Source: JANNSW01 sp031431235 (GTDB lineage Bacteria; Pseudomonadota; Alphaproteobacteria; Rhizobiales; Hyphomicrobiaceae). From it: a DNA stretch of 9,967 bases. Each line of letters starts with the position of its first letter. Positions within the stretch are counted from its first letter, which is position 1. A model generated the notes under the pieces. The model made no database searches. It was not told the DNA's origin and saw only the letters and a list, made by a program, of their open reading frames with translations. This document shows, piece by piece, positions 6,098-9,967 of this stretch. Position numbers and translations under genes: made by a program. The stretch lies in NCBI GenBank assembly GCA_031431235.1, contig JANPDA010000144.1, positions 1-9,967 on the forward strand. The letters are read 5' to 3'.

Positions 6098-7840
6098 CTA
6101 CCACCCTTCGTCGTCGGGGAGCCGAAGCTTGCTCAAAGCCCCTATCCGCATCGGCTTGATCGGAGGGCGCGGGGCCCAGCCGGCGTCCGCACCGGCCAAG
6201 GCGCCCGCACCATTGGCGAGGCTCTCGCCGACAAATCGGCCGCAATAGCGGCCCTGGCAGGCTCCCATGCCTGACCGCGTCTGACGCTTGACGCTTCCCG
6301 CTGCGGCCGCCCCGCCCGCGACCGCGGCTGCGATCGTGCCGAAACTCACCTCCTCGCAGCGGCAGGCGAGGGTCGCCTGCTCTGGGCGAGCCCAGAGATC
6401 GCCCGCCGGCGCGAACAGCCGCCACAAGCCCGACTGGAACGTCCGGTGCCGGCGCAACGCTCGCCTCAATCGCCCCTCGGACCCGTCCAGCTCACTGGCA
6501 ATGGCGAGGCCGAGGCTCCGCGCGGCAGCCATTCCAGCGAGCGTCCCGCTGACCTCGGCCGCATGGGCGCCGCCCAGACCAGTGCAATCGCCAGCCGCAA
6601 ATACTCCCGCGACCGACGTTTCACCCTGCTCGTCGACCTCGCTCACGAGCGCACCGTGGACGGGATCGAGGTGGTGCCGGCAGCCGAGCAGCCTCAGCAC
6701 TTCATTGGCGGGAGTGAAGCCGTACCCCATCGCCACGATGTCGGCTTCCCAGGTGCTCTTGCGTTGCGGCGCTCCCAAGGACGCGAGCCCGATACGCAGT
6801 CCATCTGCGTACGGCTCGATGCGATCGAGCACGGTTCCATGGAGCACCGGTATCCCCCGCACCCGCAGCTCCGCGATGATCGCCGCGCCCCTCGCCACCA
6901 GCGCCACGCTGCCCGCCAGCATCTGGCCGACAGCACCGAGCGCGCCGACGGCCGGAGCGCGGGCAGCCTCGGCGACGGCGGCAACCGCAGCACCGGCCCG
7001 CACCAATTCGAGCGCCACCTGCAGATTGAGCGGCCCATTGCCAGCGACGAGCACCCGGCGCCCCGGGATGACGCGATAGCTCCTGAGCAGGGTCTGAACG
7101 GCTCCCGTCGTCATCACGCCAGGCAAGGTCCAACCAGGCACCGGCCGCGCCCGCTCGAAGGCTCCGGTCGCCACGATCAACCGCTGCGGCATGATCAACC
7201 GCGCCCCGCCCAAACCCGCAACCAGAATGGCGACCGGCTCGAATGCGCCGACGACCTCATGGCCCTCGAGCACCGTCACACCCGCCTGGCGCGTCCGCGT
7301 GATGCGCAATTTGCCGACGGTCATCTGTTGGTCGGCAAAGCGGCTCGCGGGCAGGTCGGGGCTGGCTGCGAGCTGCTTGTAGAATTGGCCACCGAGCGCT
7401 GGCCGCTCGTCGACCAGCACCACCTCGGCGCTCGAGCGGGCTGCAGCCGTTGCGGCTGCCAGACCCGCAGCTCCCCCGCCGATCACCAGCACTTGCGGCG
7501 CCAGGACTGCCTCTCCACTCTCGATCGCCGGCCCGAGGCTGGCCGGTGACGCACTCGAGGCCTCGTAGGCCTGGCGGCGGACTTCCATCGGTCGGTCGAT
7601 CCGCGTCATGCAGGCCCGCTGGGCGCAGCCATCGATGGCGATGAGACAATCCTGGCAGACACCCATGCCGCAGAAGAGGCCCCGCCTGGCGCCCGATCGC
7701 GTCAGCCGCCAATCGAGAATGCCCGCAGCCGACAACGCAGCGGCGATCGTCTCGTTGCGGCGCGCCTCGATCGCGTGCCCCTCGAAAGTGATCACGATCC
7801 GCTCATTGTCCGCGATCGACTCGCTGCCGCGTGCGCGCAT
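6098..7840 (-). CDS. Fused [2Fe-2S] / FAD / BFD-type oxidoreductase (opine/sarcosine/D-hydroxyproline dehydrogenase alpha-like)
   Basis: This 580-residue protein has three parts. First, an N-terminal SoxA-type [2Fe-2S] domain with Cys57, Cys62, Cys65 and Cys77 (FCGMGVCQDC and ACMTR). Second, a two-dinucleotide-fold FAD/NAD(P) reductase body with VIGGGAAGLAAA (119-130), ATGAFER (224-230), VAGNGPLNLQVALEL (265-279) and a C-terminal FAD contact in GVFAAGDCTGLGGAHAAEVSG (412-432). Third, a BFD-like [2Fe-2S] region with Cys493, Cys495, Cys528 and Cys533. This layout matches the alpha subunit of opine oxidase, HcnB-like and D-hydroxyproline dehydrogenase complexes, with the small ferredoxin subunit fused in front. 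Those complexes normally also need a beta subunit of the D-amino-acid-oxidase type, which is not in this window. It starts 7 bases after the stop of the upstream dehydrogenase, so the two are probably co-transcribed. It may oxidise an amino or imino acid and pass electrons onward; substrate unknown. Confidence 0.92.
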   Translation of the reverse strand: MRARGSESIADNERIVITFEGHAIEARRNETIAAALSAAGILDWRLTRSGARRGLFCGMGVCQDCLIAIDGCAQRACMTRIDRPMEVRRQAYEASSASPASLGPAIESGEAVLAPQVLVIGGGAAGLAAATAAARSSAEVVLVDERPALGGQFYKQLAASPDLPASRFADQQMTVGKLRITRTRQAGVTVLEGHEVVGAFEPVAILVAGLGGARLIMPQRLIVATGAFERARPVPGWTLPGVMTTGAVQTLLRSYRVIPGRRVLVAGNGPLNLQVALELVRAGAAVAAVAEAARAPAVGALGAVGQMLAGSVALVARGAAIIAELRVRGIPVLHGTVLDRIEPYADGLRIGLASLGAPQRKSTWEADIVAMGYGFTPANEVLRLLGCRHHLDPVHGALVSEVDEQGETSVAGVFAAGDCTGLGGAHAAEVSGTLAGMAAARSLGLAIASELDGSEGRLRRALRRHRTFQSGLWRLFAPAGDLWARPEQATLACRCEEVSFGTIAAAVAGGAAAAGSVKRQTRSGMGACQGRYCGRFVGESLANGAGALAGADAGWAPRPPIKPMRIGALSKLRLPDDEGW

Positions 7841-7847
7841 CCCAGGC

Positions 7848-8867
7848 TCAATCCTTGCCCGATATCGGCGGTACGGCGGCGCCGGCCGAGGGCTCGAGCA
7901 CCGGCTCGCGGTTGCGTTGCCGGAGCAACGCCATCAGCGCCCGGTCGCGCCATGCGACCGCGCTTTCCCAGTTGCCCATCGGTCGGCGCACTTCGAGATC
8001 GGCAGCAACGGCCGCGACCATGTCCGCGGTCCATGGATCGTTCTGGCCACGCTGCTGGCCCATGCGGAGATAGGCTGGCCCCATCCGCTCGGCATGGGCG
8101 GTGATGCCGCCTCGCGTGTTGAGATGGACCGTCTCGAACGGCCCCAGCAGCGACCAGCGCAGGCCCAGCCCATCGCGCATCAGCCGATCGATGTCGGCGG
8201 ACGAGACCACCCCATCGCGCACGAGGCAGTAGGCCTCTCGCAGGAGCGCGCCTTGCAGCCGGTTGAAGACGAAGCCGTCGGCCTCCTTGTTGAGCAGAAC
8301 CGGTTCCATGCGCGCGCGCCGCATCAGGGCGATCGTGCGATCGATGCAGGCCTGCGAGGTGAATGGCGCGGGCACCACCTCGGCAACCCTCAGCAGATAG
8401 GGCGGGTTGGCGGGATGCAGCACGAGCACGCGATGACGACCCGCCAGCTCACCCGCGAATTGCGACGCCGGCAGGAACGACGAGGAGCTGGCAAGCACGG
8501 CGTCGGCAGGCGCAAGTCGGTCGAGCTCGGCGAAGACCTGCTGCTTGAGAGCCAGATTCTCCGGCGCGCATTCCTGGACATGGATAACGCCAGCAACCGC
8601 TTCCCCAAGCTCCCCACAGCAGCGGATCCGTTGTCGAGTGTCGTCGATGGAGGCTTGCGTCAAGCCGAAGCCGCGGAGGTCCTCGAGCCGGGATGCGATC
8701 TCGCTGGTGGCAGCTGCCAGGCGCCCGCTGTCCGTGTCCTGCAGGCGCACTTCGAGGCCGGCTTCGGCAAGCACGATCGCCCATGCCGCTCCGATCGAGC
8801 CGGCGCCGACAATGGCGACCGCTTCAGGGGTTGGTGAACCGCTCTGCTGGATAATCTTCTCCGCCAT
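7848..8867 (-). CDS. 3-hydroxyacyl-CoA dehydrogenase family protein, CRYL1/lambda-crystallin-like
   Basis: This is a 339-residue NAD-dependent 3-hydroxyacid/3-hydroxyacyl-CoA dehydrogenase. It shows the Rossmann motif GAGSIG (21-26) with Asp44 after the second strand (NAD preference), the catalytic His151 in LHPANPPYLLRVAEVVP with Glu163, and GFVFNRLQ (198-205). The C-terminal GLRWSLLGPFETVHLN segment (235-250) resembles the lambda-crystallin/L-gulonate 3-dehydrogenase and carnitine dehydrogenase branch more than FadB-type enzymes. The start is the ATG at 8867, where family homology begins; the open frame extends much further upstream (to 9395), but that part lies antisense to the third SDR and looks non-coding. 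No clear Shine-Dalgarno sequence precedes this ATG. It is the first gene of a two-gene minus-strand unit with the iron-sulfur flavoprotein. It probably oxidises a beta-hydroxy acid, but a free acid and a CoA ester cannot be told apart. Confidence 0.93.
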   Translation of the reverse strand: MAEKIIQQSGSPTPEAVAIVGAGSIGAAWAIVLAEAGLEVRLQDTDSGRLAAATSEIASRLEDLRGFGLTQASIDDTRQRIRCCGELGEAVAGVIHVQECAPENLALKQQVFAELDRLAPADAVLASSSSFLPASQFAGELAGRHRVLVLHPANPPYLLRVAEVVPAPFTSQACIDRTIALMRRARMEPVLLNKEADGFVFNRLQGALLREAYCLVRDGVVSSADIDRLMRDGLGLRWSLLGPFETVHLNTRGGITAHAERMGPAYLRMGQQRGQNDPWTADMVAAVAADLEVRRPMGNWESAVAWRDRALMALLRQRNREPVLEPSAGAAVPPISGKD

Positions 8868-8945
8868 GCTGCTGGCAGCTTCACAAGCAGGCCGATCCGC
8901 TGTCAAGCTCGTCGCAAGCAGTTTTTCACCGGGAGGACGAAGCGG
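8868..8945. promoter_or_regulatory. Divergent intergenic region, probable promoter/operator area
   Basis: These 78 bases separate two divergent genes and must hold or border the start signals of at least one of them. On the minus strand a TTGACA (8906-8901) matches the -35 consensus, but the -10 candidates at the right spacing are poor. On the plus strand CAAGC occurs at 8884, 8904 and 8915, spaced 20 and 11 bases, which is close to whole helical turns. The assignment rests mainly on gene layout. Confidence 0.4.
8931..8937 (+). promoter_or_regulatory. Ribosome binding site for the third SDR gene
   Basis: GGGAGGA lies 8 bases before the ATG at 8946, a strong and well-spaced site that supports this start. 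Confidence 0.75.
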
Positions 8946-9716
8946 ATGACGATCGATCTGGCGGGCAAGACGATCCTGGTGACAGGCGCTTCGAAAGGGA
9001 TCGGCGCGGCGATCGTGAAGGAAATCGGCGCCTGCGGAGCCCACGTGATCGCGCACTACGGCTCGGATCGCGCAGGCGCCGAGGCGGCGGCGAGCGCCAT
9101 GCCACGCGAGCGCGTTCATCTGATCGGCGCCAACCTCGGCGTGACAGCGGAGGTCGACCGGCTCTGGACTGCGGCGCAAGCCTGGCGCGGGCGCGTCGAC
9201 GTGCTCGTCAACAATGCCGCGGTGATGCGGCTCGCTGGCGGCATCGAGGATACGGAGGAAGCCTGGGATCGGGTGTGGGACGAGGCGTTGCGGGTCAACG
9301 TGCTCGCGCCGGCGCGCCTGATGCGCCACGCGGTTCGTCACTATCTCGATGCGGGCGGCGGCATCATCGTCACGCTGTCGAGTTGGGCGGCGCAACGGGG
9401 GCCAGGCAACCCGGCCCTGCTCAGCTATGCCGCCTCGAAGGCTGCGGTGCTAGCGGCGACCAAGACCATCGCCCGCCACTACGCCAAGCGGAACGTGCTC
9501 GCCTACAGCATTGCGCCGGGCGTCGTGCGAACGCAGCTTTCGGTCGATGCGGCCAATGCGGTCGGCGGCGAGGCGGCTGTGACGGCGGGTCTGGCGATGG
9601 GCGAGTGGATCCCGCCTGCCGAGATCGGAGCCCTCGTCGCATTCCTCTCGACCGGCACCGCCCGCCATCTGACCGGGGCGACCCTCGATTTCAACGGAGC
9701 CAGCTATCTGCGGTAG
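8946..9716 (+). CDS. Short-chain dehydrogenase/reductase (SDR), third and divergent member
   Basis: This is a 256-residue classical SDR with TGASKGIG (13-20), NNAA (89-92), tetrad Asn118, Ser146, Tyr161 and Lys165 (YAASK). It differs clearly from the tandem pair upstream. It keeps the tetrad Asn, has two extra residues between the catalytic Ser and Tyr, and after the second strand has HYGSDR rather than a QDI-type acidic residue, so its cofactor preference is less clear and may be NADPH. It starts the rightward side of the divergent region and ends 4 bases from the stop of the convergent Old Yellow Enzyme gene. By general family resemblance it looks like a FabG or glucose-1-dehydrogenase type reductase. 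The substrate is unknown, and membership in the same pathway as the left operon is only inferred from proximity. Confidence 0.94.
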   Translation: MTIDLAGKTILVTGASKGIGAAIVKEIGACGAHVIAHYGSDRAGAEAAASAMPRERVHLIGANLGVTAEVDRLWTAAQAWRGRVDVLVNNAAVMRLAGGIEDTEEAWDRVWDEALRVNVLAPARLMRHAVRHYLDAGGGIIVTLSSWAAQRGPGNPALLSYAASKAAVLAATKTIARHYAKRNVLAYSIAPGVVRTQLSVDAANAVGGEAAVTAGLAMGEWIPPAEIGALVAFLSTGTARHLTGATLDFNGASYLR

Positions 9717-9720
9717 CCCT

Positions 9721-9967
9721 TCACCGCTCCAGCACCTTGGCGCGACGCTCGAGGTAGAACGAATAGGGCATCGGCAGGACGGAGAAGGGGTTCTCGACGC
9801 CGAGCGCCACCGCGGCGCTGAGGCACCAGTTCGGGTCGACCATCAACTCGCGCCCGATTGCCACGAGATCGGCTTTGCCTTCGGTCAGGATCTTCTCGGC
9901 CTGGGGTCCATCCAAGATCGCTCCGTCGGCCATGGTGGGGATGCCGGCTCCCAGCCGCACGGCTTGC
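9721..9967 (-). CDS. Old Yellow Enzyme family NADH:flavin oxidoreductase, C-terminal end (partial)
   Basis: About 81 C-terminal residues of an FMN-dependent NAD(P)H:flavin oxidoreductase of the Old Yellow Enzyme family are visible; the 5' part lies beyond the right edge. The AGIPTMADGAILDGPQAEKI stretch followed by GKADLVAIGRELMVDPNW is the typical end of the barrel: a GxI loop, then the phosphate-binding ADLVAIGR strand. An LG..NPFSVLPMPYSFYLERR tail resembles the NamA/YqjM or xenobiotic reductase type, which reduces activated C=C bonds. The GTG at 9960 is an internal codon, not the start, because the frame stays open to the edge. It faces the third SDR tail to tail with only 4 bases between the stop codons. 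Confidence 0.9.
   Translation of the reverse strand, partial: QAVRLGAGIPTMADGAILDGPQAEKILTEGKADLVAIGRELMVDPNWCLSAAVALGVENPFSVLPMPYSFYLERRAKVLER

Noticed and set aside
6074..6274. 66-residue plus-strand open frame after the B12-domain gene
   Set aside because: It lies almost wholly opposite the C-terminal end of the flavoprotein and has no motif or ribosome binding site of note.
6446..7549. 367-residue open frame on the plus strand opposite the iron-sulfur flavoprotein
   Set aside because: It has low-complexity, Arg/His/Pro-rich composition with no motif, while the minus strand carries clear FAD and [2Fe-2S] motifs.
7608..8837. 409-residue open frame on the plus strand opposite the hydroxyacyl-CoA dehydrogenase and the start of the flavoprotein
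   Set aside because: The product is rich in Arg, Ala and His with no recognisable fold. It mirrors a well-supported gene on the other strand and is typical of GC-rich antisense frames.
8868..9395. Possible 176-residue N-terminal extension of the 3-hydroxyacyl-CoA dehydrogenase gene
   Set aside because: The extra part is antisense to the third SDR and has no family resemblance. The Rossmann fold begins about 20 residues after the ATG at 8867, as expected for the family.

Overview
The window is a gene-dense, GC-rich stretch with very short gaps between genes. Codon use and gene families suggest an alphaproteobacterium, probably of the Hyphomicrobiales/Rhizobiales type. That is an inference, because there is no rRNA or other taxonomic marker. 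I see no tRNA, rRNA, CRISPR array, insertion sequence or integrase, and no gene-free stretch longer than about 80 bases. The gene set looks like a catabolic accessory locus: one importer subunit followed by many oxidoreductases.

Left block, plus strand, 1-6077. Six genes lie head to tail with gaps of 2 to 35 bases and are probably one operon. They encode (1) the C-terminal part of a polyamine/iron-type ABC importer ATPase, cut by the window edge; (2 and 3) two paralogous NAD-type short-chain dehydrogenases in tandem; (4) a luciferase-like flavin monooxygenase; (5) a proline racemase/4-hydroxyproline epimerase family protein with both catalytic cysteines; (6) a single-chain protein with a barrel-like N-terminal region related by eye to the glutamate (methylaspartate) mutase catalytic subunit, joined to a C-terminal cobalamin-binding domain with an intact DxHxxG motif.

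Middle block, minus strand, 6098-8867. A two-gene operon is read leftward: a CRYL1/lambda-crystallin-like 3-hydroxyacyl-CoA dehydrogenase, then a fused [2Fe-2S]/FAD/BFD-type oxidoreductase of the opine, sarcosine and D-hydroxyproline dehydrogenase alpha-subunit class. It converges on the left block with 20 bases between the stop codons.

Right block. A third, unrelated-looking SDR starts at 8946 on the plus strand, divergent from the minus operon across a 78-base region. It converges with the C-terminal end of an Old Yellow Enzyme family gene that runs off the right edge on the minus strand.

Working model (inference): an imported amino- or imino-acid-like compound is epimerised by the racemase-fold enzyme, oxidised by the SDRs and flavoproteins, and rearranged by a B12-dependent mutase. 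The combination of an importer, paired SDRs, a luciferase-like monooxygenase, a two-Cys epimerase and a fused B12 mutase matches no pathway that I recognise. It is the best candidate here for an undescribed system.
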